A stretch of 6,721 bases of DNA from Pseudopedobacter sp. (GCA_014378285.1 JACMNZ010000054.1:1-6721), one strand, 5' to 3'. Positions 1-6,634 are shown, counted from the stretch's first letter. Numbers and translations: made by a program. Notes: generated by a model from the letters alone, not told the origin.

Positions 1-2
1 AC

Positions 3-35
3 AAAAAAAGCACAGCGATAATTTCGCTGTGCTTT
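3..35 (-). terminator. Intrinsic terminator of the GT117 gene
   Basis: A perfect 12-bp inverted repeat (7-18 with 24-35) encloses the 5-nt loop TAATT. Read on the minus strand, the stem is followed directly by a run of seven T (positions 9 to 3). It lies 22 nt beyond the stop codon of the minus-strand glycosyltransferase gene, the expected place for its rho-independent terminator. On the plus strand only three T follow the stem core, so the signal is mainly for the minus strand. Confidence 0.9.
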
Positions 36-57
36 AAACTCGTATAAAAATTAAATC

Positions 58-3000
58 TTATCTAGCCATTTGGAAAGTAGCTTCATAGTTTTTCATTTTA
101 CTTTCTAGCTCCTTATGCAAAGCAGGCTCTCCATATTTATTGGTCATATCTACAAACTGAGACAGTACAAAAAGATTCAATTGAATATCTCTACCTGCCA
201 AGTTTTCTTTGTTTTTATTGATGCTGGCATGATAATCTAATTCTTGTACAATCAGTTTCTCGCTTTGCTTTAATAAATCCGTAGCTTGTTGTTTCATCGC
301 CAATGAATACATATTGGCTATCATCTCAAACTTACTCAATGCAAAATTTGGATCATAAGTAGTGGTAATTGGTAAAACTTTCAAACATTCCTTCATCACG
401 TTTCTTGCACTATCTGTTTTGCCCTCATGAATAAGATTTTTTGCTAATTCGTTAAACTTATTAACAGATAAAAATACCATTTTTTGAGATTCTGGATCTA
501 AATAAGGAGCAGATTTAATGGTTCCCCAATCAAATTTATTCATCATGTTATCATACATTATATCCGTATTCACTACTTCCGTTTCTCCAAGTGGGCCAGT
601 AGATTCTATTTTACCTTTAACTTTAGGAATCAATCTTAAAGCAAAGCCTTCGTTAAATAAATAATTATCTAATCCTAAAAAATTGCTGTTTGGTACTGTG
701 AAGGCAAAATATATTGGTCGTTTCCAATTGTTATGAACCAACATATCTAAAATAGCCAACTGACCTTTCGTTAAATAATTCCCACTAAAAGTCCAATCCA
801 TTTCTGGTACAATCTCACTTTTATTTGCTGCTTTAACCGTATTAGTTGATAACACAGCGGCAGGATTAATCGTCATCTTAAAGCTCTTGGTAGGCAAAAA
901 GTTTTCAGACTTTCCACTTTGATACTGAACTTTTGCTTCCGCATTTTCTGAAGTAATAAATTCGAAAATATCCTTTAATTCCTGTGAGCCTTTTAGATTA
1001 AAATCTTGATAAAAAAGGACATCTCTTGTTCCTGATTGATACATATCAGGCTTCATGGTAATTGGTAAAGGAGCCGAAGCATTAAAAGGTCTTCTTAACT
1101 GATCAATGTACCAATCGGTATCAAATAAACTTAGGTTAACAATCCTAATATCTGGTCTAAAATTTTCTACCTCTTGTACATACCAAAGTGGATAGGTATC
1201 ATTATCACCGTAGGTAAATAAAATAGCATTTGGGGCGCAACTTGCTAAATAGTTTTTGGCATAATCCCTTGCGGTAGATTTTCCAGAACGATCATGATCA
1301 TCCCATTCTTGGCTTGCCATTAAAATTGGAGCGGCAAATAAACAAACAACAGTTGCAATACTAGCTGCCATTTTTGGCGTGACCACTTTGCGCAGCCAAT
1401 CCGTTACTGCGAAAACGCCTAAACCTATCCATATCGCAAAGGCGTAAAAAGAGCCTACGTAAGCATAATCCCGCTCCCTAGGCTGGCTAGGGGTTTGATT
1501 TAGGTAAATTACAATTGCTAATCCGGTAAAGAAAAACAATAAAGCAACAATCCCTGCATCTTTCTGGCTGTTCTTAAAATGCCAGAAAGCGCCTAAAAGT
1601 CCTAATATTAATGGCAAAAAGTAAAGTTGATTATGTGCTTTGTTTTTTAGCACACTTTCTGGTAATTTAGATTGATCACCTAAACGTAAAGCATCTAAGA
1701 ATTTAATACCGCTTATCCAATTTCCATCCGTATAGTTTCCTATCCCTTGGCTATCGTTTTGGCGTCCGGCAAAATTCCATAAGAAATATCGCATATACAT
1801 AAACCCGATTTGATAGGTACCAAAAAAACCAATATTAGTTGCAAATGTTGGGCTTTCTTGTGGCCCTAACTGCATCCAATCCCGATAAACTGAAGGGTGG
1901 TTAGAATCATCACTATACATTCTTGGGAATAAAGTGTTTCTGTCGTATTCATAAGATTGCTTTTGTCCCGTTATTTCATATTTAGAGTCTCCTTTTCTAT
2001 ACTGATTAGCCCCTGTTACCGTTTCCACAGGTTTGGAATCAAAATACTGACCGTAAGCTAAAGGTCTATCGCCATATTGCTCTCTATTCAAATAACTTAA
2101 AAAAGAAAATGCATCATCGGGATTACTATTATTTAAAGTAGGGTTTGCCTTAGCTCTAATAACAATCATCGCAAAAGAACTATACCCAAAAATGATGAAG
2201 ATAAATGACAGCATAGCCATGTTTAAAACGGGCTTATTTTTCTTTATGGAGTATATTGTAAAGTAAATGGTTAAACCTAGCATAAGCAAAGCAAAAAATA
2301 TCACTCCAGATCCAAAGCTAAATCCTAATGTGTTAACAAAAAACAAATCGAAATTTGCGGCTATTTTAATCATGTATTGGATTATACCATATTGGATAAC
2401 CCCCAAGATTACAATCCCTAAAAATAAAGCAATGAAAATCCCTTTTGTGGTGGCCGTTTTTGTTCTTCTAAAATAATACACCACTGCCATTGCTGGGATT
2501 GCTAATAAATTTAACAAATGCACTCCTATGGAAAGCCCCATTACATAAGCTATAAAAAGCAACCATTTATCGGCGTAGGGCTCATCTGCGTGGGCATCCC
2601 ATTTTAAAATCGCCCAAAAAACAACCGCCGTAGATAAAGACGACATGGCATAAACCTCTGCCTCTACCGCAGAAAACCAAAAAGAATCTGAAAAGGCATA
2701 AGCCAACGCACCAACTAAACCTGCTCCAATAATGGCAGTTAATTGGTAATTATCTGGCATTTTGCCTGATTTTAAAGCTACTTTTTTACCTAAAGCAGTA
2801 ATTGTCCAAAACAAAAACATGATGGTTGCACCGCTAGACAAGGCCGAACTTACATTTACACAATAAGCTACCATTTTAGGGTCGCTGGCAAACAAACTGA
2901 ATATTTTACCTATCATCAAAAATAATGGCGCACCTGGTTGATGAACAATTTGCAGTTTATAGGCTGCTGAGATAAACTCGCCACAATCCCAATAACTTGC

Positions 3001-3087
3001 AGAGGATTCTAAAGTTAAAATATAAACCGTTGTAGCGATTAAAAAGGATAGCCAACCAAACAGGTTGTTGATTTTTGAATAGGTCAT
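58..3087 (-). CDS. DUF2723 / GT117 (TMEM260-like) membrane glycosyltransferase
   Basis: A 1009-residue polytopic membrane protein of the DUF2723 family, now classed as glycosyltransferase family 117. The human relative TMEM260 is a protein O-mannosyltransferase; the bacterial donor and acceptor are not known to me, so a role in protein or envelope glycosylation is inferred. About 12-13 hydrophobic segments lie between residues 9 and 592. The first outside loop carries WDCGEF (33-38) and HQPGAP (49-54), the most conserved family motifs; the acidic residues there are the likely GT-C catalytic site. Further motifs are QPRERDYAYVGSF (535-547), WDDHDRSG (595-602), GDNDTYPLWY (627-636) and LFDTDWYIDQ (654-663). 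The 415-residue C-terminal part is soluble, presumably periplasmic, and helical at its end. The start is the ATG at 3087, since MTYSKINNLFGW is how these proteins usually begin. The frame stays open up to a TTG at 3135, which would add 16 polar residues. It appears monocistronic, with its own terminator and no gene upstream on its strand. Confidence 0.9.
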   Translation of the reverse strand: MTYSKINNLFGWLSFLIATTVYILTLESSASYWDCGEFISAAYKLQIVHQPGAPLFLMIGKIFSLFASDPKMVAYCVNVSSALSSGATIMFLFWTITALGKKVALKSGKMPDNYQLTAIIGAGLVGALAYAFSDSFWFSAVEAEVYAMSSLSTAVVFWAILKWDAHADEPYADKWLLFIAYVMGLSIGVHLLNLLAIPAMAVVYYFRRTKTATTKGIFIALFLGIVILGVIQYGIIQYMIKIAANFDLFFVNTLGFSFGSGVIFFALLMLGLTIYFTIYSIKKNKPVLNMAMLSFIFIIFGYSSFAMIVIRAKANPTLNNSNPDDAFSFLSYLNREQYGDRPLAYGQYFDSKPVETVTGANQYRKGDSKYEITGQKQSYEYDRNTLFPRMYSDDSNHPSVYRDWMQLGPQESPTFATNIGFFGTYQIGFMYMRYFLWNFAGRQNDSQGIGNYTDGNWISGIKFLDALRLGDQSKLPESVLKNKAHNQLYFLPLILGLLGAFWHFKNSQKDAGIVALLFFFTGLAIVIYLNQTPSQPRERDYAYVGSFYAFAIWIGLGVFAVTDWLRKVVTPKMAASIATVVCLFAAPILMASQEWDDHDRSGKSTARDYAKNYLASCAPNAILFTYGDNDTYPLWYVQEVENFRPDIRIVNLSLFDTDWYIDQLRRPFNASAPLPITMKPDMYQSGTRDVLFYQDFNLKGSQELKDIFEFITSENAEAKVQYQSGKSENFLPTKSFKMTINPAAVLSTNTVKAANKSEIVPEMDWTFSGNYLTKGQLAILDMLVHNNWKRPIYFAFTVPNSNFLGLDNYLFNEGFALRLIPKVKGKIESTGPLGETEVVNTDIMYDNMMNKFDWGTIKSAPYLDPESQKMVFLSVNKFNELAKNLIHEGKTDSARNVMKECLKVLPITTTYDPNFALSKFEMIANMYSLAMKQQATDLLKQSEKLIVQELDYHASINKNKENLAGRDIQLNLFVLSQFVDMTNKYGEPALHKELESKMKNYEATFQMAR

Positions 3088-3486
3088 TTCTTGAAAATAA
3101 TCATTAAACCGCCGAAAATAACTATTTGAAATCAAATTAAAGGTATTTTAACATTTATTAACCGGAGAAGGGATTTGTAAAGTTGTTAGGATTAAAGAGA
3201 TTTATCCTGATGAAGTATTTTAATAGGCAGAAATAAAAAGATTGTTAATCAACTTTTATCTTTCTATTGAAAGCGTTAACGGTTGAAACGACATCTACAA
3301 ATTAGTCGGAATAGCTTTTTTTCTTTTTCAGAAAACAAATATGGTGTAATCTACCAGTTGGCGGATATAACGCCCAAACCAATCAAAATTATTTTTTAAA
3401 CTATTGAAAATCCCTTTTTAAACTTCAAAAGATTATTAAGAAAATAAATAACATGCTACCTGTTTTAAACTTTATTACAAAATAAA
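3088..3486. other. AT-rich intergenic region without a recognisable gene
   Basis: About 400 bp separate the glycosyltransferase start from the tRNA promoter. Reading frames here are very short: the ATG at 3453 gives ten codons, and those near 3210 and 3341 give eight and two. Only weak structures are visible: an imperfect hairpin at 3236-3257, a short GGCG/CGCC stem near 3360-3374 and the palindrome CGTTAACG at 3274-3281. A minus-strand box TACCTTTA (3138-3145) resembles the Bacteroidota -7 element TAnnTTTG but has no matching TTTG upstream. The promoter of the glycosyltransferase gene must lie in this region, but I cannot place it with confidence. Confidence 0.6.
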
Positions 3487-3517
3487 TTTGCATCATTTAT
3501 TTAATGCCCTATATTTG
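3487..3517 (+). promoter_or_regulatory. Bacteroidota-type promoter of tRNA-Gln
   Basis: TTTG at 3487-3490 and TATATTTG at 3510-3517 are separated by 19 nt. This fits the known primary sigma factor consensus of Bacteroidota (TTTG, 19-21 nt, TAnnTTTG) without mismatch. Transcription would start near 3522-3526, about 30 nt before the mature tRNA. It is the best promoter in the window and may also supply prs and rplY by read-through. Confidence 0.8.
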
Positions 3518-3524
3518 CATTCCG

Positions 3525-3548
3525 TTTCAAGGAAAATAAACCTTGAAA
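3525..3548 (+). other. Leader hairpin just upstream of tRNA-Gln
   Basis: A perfect 8-bp inverted repeat, TTTCAAGG (3525-3532) with CCTTGAAA (3541-3548), encloses the A-rich loop AAAATAAA. It begins almost at the predicted transcription start and ends 6 nt before the first base of the tRNA. No T run follows, so it is not a terminator. It could shield the 5' end of the precursor or affect RNase P processing; this function is inferred. Confidence 0.6.
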
Positions 3549-3554
3549 TAAGAT

Positions 3555-3625
3555 TGCCCGATAGTATAAAGGTAGTACAACGGTTTTTGGTATCGTTTGT
3601 CTAGGTTCGAATCCTGGTCGGGCAA
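3555..3625 (+). tRNA. tRNA-Gln (anticodon UUG)
   Basis: The 71-nt sequence folds as a complete cloverleaf. The acceptor stem is TGCCCGA (3555-3561) with TCGGGCA (3618-3624), the D arm is 3564-3578, the anticodon stem is 3580-3584 with 3592-3596, and the T arm is 3601-3617 with loop TTCGAAT. The 7-nt anticodon loop TTTTGGT places the anticodon TTG at 3587-3589, which reads the glutamine codon CAA and CAG by wobble. The discriminator base is A at 3625. CCA is not encoded (CTC follows), so it must be added by the CCA-adding enzyme. A strong promoter precedes it and a terminator-like hairpin follows 5 nt later. Confidence 0.97.
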
Positions 3626-3630
3626 CTCAA

Positions 3631-3667
3631 GAAAAATTCGGAAGTTGCATAAATTTCCGAATTTTTC
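3631..3667 (+). terminator. Terminator-like hairpin between tRNA-Gln and prs
   Basis: A perfect 13-bp inverted repeat (3631-3643 with 3655-3667) surrounds an 11-nt loop. The 3' arm ends in five T followed by C, A and four more T, so the U tract is partly inside the stem. It starts 5 nt after the tRNA and ends 29 bp before the prs start codon. The likely role is to end the tRNA transcript. Because prs has no clear promoter of its own, it may act as a partial terminator that lets some transcription continue. Confidence 0.75.
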
Positions 3668-3696
3668 ATTTTAAACTACTCCAAAAGTAAAAGCTT

Positions 3697-4638
3697 ATGC
3701 CTTCAACTTTTAATACTGTAAAACTTTTTTCAGGATCTGGCACAATTGATCTGTCAGAAAAGATTGCCAAGTGTTATGGTAAAGATTTAGGAAAAGTTAT
3801 CCTTTCCCGTTTTTCTGATGGAGAGTTTCAACCACATTATGATGAGTCTATACGTGGTTGCGATGTTTTCTTGATTCAGTCTACTTGCCAACCAAACGAT
3901 AATTTAGTTGAGCTTTTGATGATGATAGACGCCGCAAAAAGAGCTTCTGCACATTATATTACTGCTGTTATTCCCTATTTTGGTTTAGCAAGGCAGGATA
4001 GAAAAGACAAGCCAAGAGTAGCGATAGGCGCAAAATTAGTAGCCAATTTGTTAGTTGCGGCTGGCATCCATCGCATTATGACTATGGATTTACATGCTGC
4101 ACAAATTCAAGGTTTTTTTGATATACCCGTAGATCATTTGGATGCTTCGGTAATTTTTGTTCCCTACATTAAAAGTTTAGGATTACAAAATTTAACCATT
4201 GCTTCACCAGATATGGGTGGTTCTTACAGGGCCAGAACTTTTGCGAAATACTTTAACGCAGAGGTTGTAATCTGTGATAAGAGAAGAAAAAGAGCAAACG
4301 AAATAGAATCTATGTCTATAATTGGTGATGTAACCGGACAAGACATAGTTTTGATAGATGATATTATTGATACGGCAGGCACTTTATCAAAGGCTGCAAG
4401 TTTGATCATGGAAAATGGGGCAAAAAGTGTAAGAGCTGTTTGTACACATGCAGTATTATCTGGAAAGGCTTATGAAACTATAGAAAACTCTGTTTTATCT
4501 GAGTTAATAGTTACAGATACTATTCCGTTAAGGCAAGAAAGTAGTAAGATAAGAGTATTATCAACTGCAGATTTATTTTCAAAAGCTATTGCTAATGTTA
4601 ATGAACATGCCTCAATAAGTGAACTTTTTAAAATTTAA
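3697..4638 (+). CDS. prs: Ribose-phosphate pyrophosphokinase (PRPP synthetase)
   Basis: Cytosolic enzyme that transfers pyrophosphate from ATP to ribose 5-phosphate, giving PRPP for purine, pyrimidine, NAD, histidine and tryptophan synthesis. The 313 residues match class I PRPP synthetases in length and are collinear with them. Visible motifs are FSDGE (39-43), the ATP loop RQDRKDKPR (99-107), DLHAAQIQGFFDIPVDHL (131-148) with the metal- and ATP-binding His133, SPDMGG (170-175), the catalytic flexible loop KRRKR with Lys195 and Arg197, and the PRPP/ribose-phosphate loop DDIIDTAGT (221-229). All expected key residues are present, so it should be active and Mg-dependent; hexamer formation and ADP inhibition are known for the family. 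An in-frame TAA at 3688-3690 fixes the ATG at 3697 as the first possible start. There is no Shine-Dalgarno sequence, as usual in this phylum. It is followed 23 bp later by rplY, very probably in one transcript. Confidence 0.97.
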   Translation: MPSTFNTVKLFSGSGTIDLSEKIAKCYGKDLGKVILSRFSDGEFQPHYDESIRGCDVFLIQSTCQPNDNLVELLMMIDAAKRASAHYITAVIPYFGLARQDRKDKPRVAIGAKLVANLLVAAGIHRIMTMDLHAAQIQGFFDIPVDHLDASVIFVPYIKSLGLQNLTIASPDMGGSYRARTFAKYFNAEVVICDKRRKRANEIESMSIIGDVTGQDIVLIDDIIDTAGTLSKAASLIMENGAKSVRAVCTHAVLSGKAYETIENSVLSELIVTDTIPLRQESSKIRVLSTADLFSKAIANVNEHASISELFKI

Positions 4639-4639
4639 C

Positions 4640-4656
4640 AATAAATAAATAAATAA
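4640..4656 (+). repeat. (AATA)4 tetranucleotide tract before rplY
   Basis: Four perfect AATA units plus one A fill most of the 23-bp gap between the prs stop and the rplY start. The tract is unstructured and A-rich, a leader type that favours translation in Bacteroidota, where Shine-Dalgarno pairing is rare. A change in copy number would alter the spacing between the two genes. Confidence 0.7.
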
Positions 4657-4661
4657 CAAAC

Positions 4662-5246
4662 ATGAAATCAATCGCAATTAGCGGTTCTCCTAGAGAGAAC
4701 GTAGGGAAACGCGACGCAAAGGAATTGCGTTACGAAGGTAAAGTACCAGCTGTATTATACGGTGGTAAAGAGCAAATTCACTTTGCTATAGATGCACCAG
4801 CATTAAAAGATTTAGTTTACACTGCAGAAGTAAATTTTGCTGAAATTACTGTTGATGGCAAAAAATTCAACGCTATTCTTCAAGACATTCAATTTCACCC
4901 ACTAACTGAAAAGATCGTTCACATAGATTTTCTTCAATTATTTGATGATAAGCAAGTGACAATGGATATTCCAGTAAAATTAACAGGAACTTCTCCTGGT
5001 GTTAAAGAAGGTGGTAAATTAGTTCAAAAACTCCGTAAACTTAAAGTTAAGGCTTTCCCAAAAGACATGCCTCAATATGTTGAAGTATCTTTAGAGACTT
5101 TAATTGTAGGTAAATCTGTTAGAGTTCGTGATTTAAACGCTAAAGTTTATTCAATCACGAATGTGAAAGAAGATACAGTTGTTTCTGTAATAATGTCTAG
5201 AGCATTAAAACAAGCAGAACAACAAGCTACAACAACTAAAAAATAG
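4662..5246 (+). CDS. rplY: 50S ribosomal protein L25, CTC/TL5 type
   Basis: Ribosomal protein that binds 5S rRNA in the central protuberance of the large subunit. At 194 residues it is the long TL5/CTC form and not the short L25 of E. coli (about 94). The N-terminal RNA-binding beta-barrel spans about residues 1-92, with the family signatures LRYEGKVPAVLYGG (22-35) and QDIQFHPLTEKIVHIDFLQL (74-93). The C-terminal TL5 domain spans about 97-180, including GVKEGGKL (113-120) and VRDLN (155-159). A short Lys/Gln/Thr-rich tail follows. B. subtilis Ctc, a relative, is a general stress protein that associates with ribosomes. The gene lies 23 bp after prs in the same direction, as ctc follows prs in B. 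subtilis. The pth gene (spoVC), which comes next there, is absent here; a strong terminator closes the unit instead. Confidence 0.96.
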   Translation: MKSIAISGSPRENVGKRDAKELRYEGKVPAVLYGGKEQIHFAIDAPALKDLVYTAEVNFAEITVDGKKFNAILQDIQFHPLTEKIVHIDFLQLFDDKQVTMDIPVKLTGTSPGVKEGGKLVQKLRKLKVKAFPKDMPQYVEVSLETLIVGKSVRVRDLNAKVYSITNVKEDTVVSVIMSRALKQAEQQATTTKK

Positions 5247-5265
5247 TTAATAGATAAGATTTAAG

Positions 5266-5303
5266 ATCCCCGATGGTTTTTTTAACCATCGGGGATTTTT
5301 TTT
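5266..5303 (+). terminator. Intrinsic terminator of the prs-rplY unit
   Basis: A perfect 13-bp inverted repeat (5266-5278 with 5284-5296) with a GC-rich core and a TTTTT loop is followed by a run of eight T ending at 5303. It begins 20 nt after the rplY stop. Read from the minus strand, the stem is followed by CTTAAATC and not by a T run, so it should not be an efficient terminator for the convergent ClC gene. Confidence 0.95.
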
Positions 5304-5334
5304 GAGACTAATTTTAACTAATTACCCGTTATTT

Positions 5335-6609
5335 TTAAACTTTTGGGCTGTAACTATAAACCGTATAGCTACATAATAACTGCGCAGAATATTTTGCTAT
5401 ATAGCTGCATATCAAAACAGGGATAAACAATAAATAACCACCATTTACCATACTACAAACTAAAAAAATTGAGGTTAAGGGAGCATCTATTGCAGCGCTT
5501 AACATTGCCGCAGCACCCAATAACGCAAAATTTATTATAATTAATTGTGTGCCGAAGTAATGATTGATTAGCATTGCGGTTAACATTCCTAAAACAGCAC
5601 CTGAAACTATACTTGGGGCAAAAACTCCTCCATCGCCACCGGCTCCTAAAGTTAAAGCTGCCGCTAAAGGCTTTAAAATCGAAACGATAAGTAATAACAT
5701 TACTAATCCTAAGGAAAAAGGCTCATGGGCTATCCTGTTCATCAATCCAGGAATTGCATGATAACTATCTCCATATAATTGTGGCAAAAACAATAATCCT
5801 ATACCTACTAGTATTGCCCCGCTATTAACCTTTATAAAATTGTTGTTGATTTTAGCAAAAGCTGATTTTACAAAAATTACAGTTTTTGTGAAGTAAACCG
5901 CTAAAGCTCCAGACATAACACTTAAAAAAATGAAAAAAGGGATGGAAGAAACATTCCAATTAGTTGGAGAAAATTTAAATAATGTTTCTCCTCCAATTAA
6001 GAAAATACAACACCAAGAAACTAATGCTGCAATTCCACAACTCAATAAAATAGTCTTGGTTACTTTTTTTCTTGCAATAACCTCTGTTGCAAATAAAAAG
6101 CCCGCTAAAGGACTCACAAATAACATCGCTATACCTGCTGTTACTCCTGCACAAATCAACTCTGTTTTATAAATGTTTGCTATCGCAGTTTTTCTTTGGG
6201 CAACTGCGCCAATTGCAGCAGTTGCCACAACTGTAGAAACCTCAATTCCGGTAGAGCCTCCAAATATTACGGTTAAAAAACCATTAAAATAATGAGAAGG
6301 GATTTTAAAAGCAGGCAACATATTCTTTCTATTTTCTGTTGTCTGATAAATTTCCTTAATGCCTTTGTTTTGTTTTCCTTTAAAAAGATATTTTCTTAAA
6401 AAATAAATCAGCGTAATGCCAATAGAAGGAAGAATGATGAATAAAAATGGGTTTTCTAACGCTTTATTGAAAATCAAATGTTCAAAATGTTCTGTTGCTT
6501 TTTTTAATGAAACCGCTAATAATACGGCAAACACACTTACTATTGCCGCGGTAATAATCAACTTTAAATAATTGACAGTTATGATTGTTTTGCGCATCTT
6601 AAATTGCAT
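5335..6609 (-). CDS. ClC-family chloride channel / anion antiporter, divergent
   Basis: A 424-residue inner-membrane protein with the ClC fold, without CBS domains and with a very short end after the last motif. Identity rests on GVFAP (328-332, family motif GxFxP), SPLAGFLFATEV (166-177), and the collinear spacing of the first two motifs: Gly83 and Gly121 are 38 residues apart, like Gly108 and Gly146 of E. coli ClcA. Motif 1, normally GSGIP, reads NKGIK (81-85), with Lys82 where the chloride-binding Ser107 would be. Motif 2, GREGP, reads GIEVS (121-125); the external gating glutamate is kept as Glu123. The internal proton glutamate (Glu203) is Val177. Tyr418 falls where Tyr445 would be, counting from motif 3. 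It probably moves Cl- or another anion; whether it is a channel or a proton-coupled exchanger cannot be told from the sequence. The ATG at 6609 is taken as start; a second ATG at 6597 (MRKTIITV) is also possible. It is a single gene, convergent with rplY. Confidence 0.88.
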   Translation of the reverse strand: MQFKMRKTIITVNYLKLIITAAIVSVFAVLLAVSLKKATEHFEHLIFNKALENPFLFIILPSIGITLIYFLRKYLFKGKQNKGIKEIYQTTENRKNMLPAFKIPSHYFNGFLTVIFGGSTGIEVSTVVATAAIGAVAQRKTAIANIYKTELICAGVTAGIAMLFVSPLAGFLFATEVIARKKVTKTILLSCGIAALVSWCCIFLIGGETLFKFSPTNWNVSSIPFFIFLSVMSGALAVYFTKTVIFVKSAFAKINNNFIKVNSGAILVGIGLLFLPQLYGDSYHAIPGLMNRIAHEPFSLGLVMLLLIVSILKPLAAALTLGAGGDGGVFAPSIVSGAVLGMLTAMLINHYFGTQLIIINFALLGAAAMLSAAIDAPLTSIFLVCSMVNGGYLLFIPVLICSYIAKYSAQLLCSYTVYSYSPKV

Positions 6610-6626
6610 AATATTGAGGTAGATAA

Positions 6627-6634
6627 CAAAGATA
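6627..6634 (-). promoter_or_regulatory. -7 box of the ClC gene promoter
   Basis: On the minus strand the sequence reads TATCTTTG, an exact match to the Bacteroidota -7 element TAnnTTTG. No clear TTTG is found 19-21 nt upstream, but that element is often weak. Transcription would start near 6620, only about 11 nt before the ATG at 6609 and about 23 nt before the second ATG at 6597. Confidence 0.55.

Noticed and set aside
2267..2476. Plus-strand open frame of 69 codons
   Set aside because: It lies wholly inside the glycosyltransferase gene on the opposite strand, in a membrane-coding stretch, and its protein has no recognisable domain.
3236..3257. Imperfect hairpin AAAAG-A-TTG / CAACTTTT as a terminator
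   Set aside because: The stem is AT-rich and interrupted by a bulge, no gene ends upstream of it on either strand, and no clean T run follows.
3274..3281. Palindrome CGTTAACG as a possible operator
   Set aside because: A single 8-bp palindrome in an AT-rich spacer, with no second copy and no promoter next to it, is within chance expectation.
3453..3485. Ten-codon frame as a possible leader peptide before tRNA-Gln
   Set aside because: It lies upstream of the predicted tRNA transcription start and overlaps the -33 region, so it would not be on that transcript; nothing in its sequence suggests attenuation control.
3283..3530. Inverted 8-mers TTGAAACG (3283-3290) and CGTTTCAA (3523-3530) as element ends
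   Set aside because: The repeats are short and 232 bp apart, with no coding sequence, target duplication or further end similarity between them.
4224..4409. Minus-strand open frame of 61 codons
   Set aside because: It is antisense to the conserved catalytic region of prs, whose motifs explain the sequence fully.
5564..5761. Plus-strand open frame of 65 codons
   Set aside because: It is antisense to the GxFxP region of the ClC gene, with low-complexity Pro/Ala/Lys composition typical of a shadow frame.
5930..6172. Plus-strand open frame of 80 codons
   Set aside because: It is antisense to ClC membrane segments and has no promoter or domain of its own.
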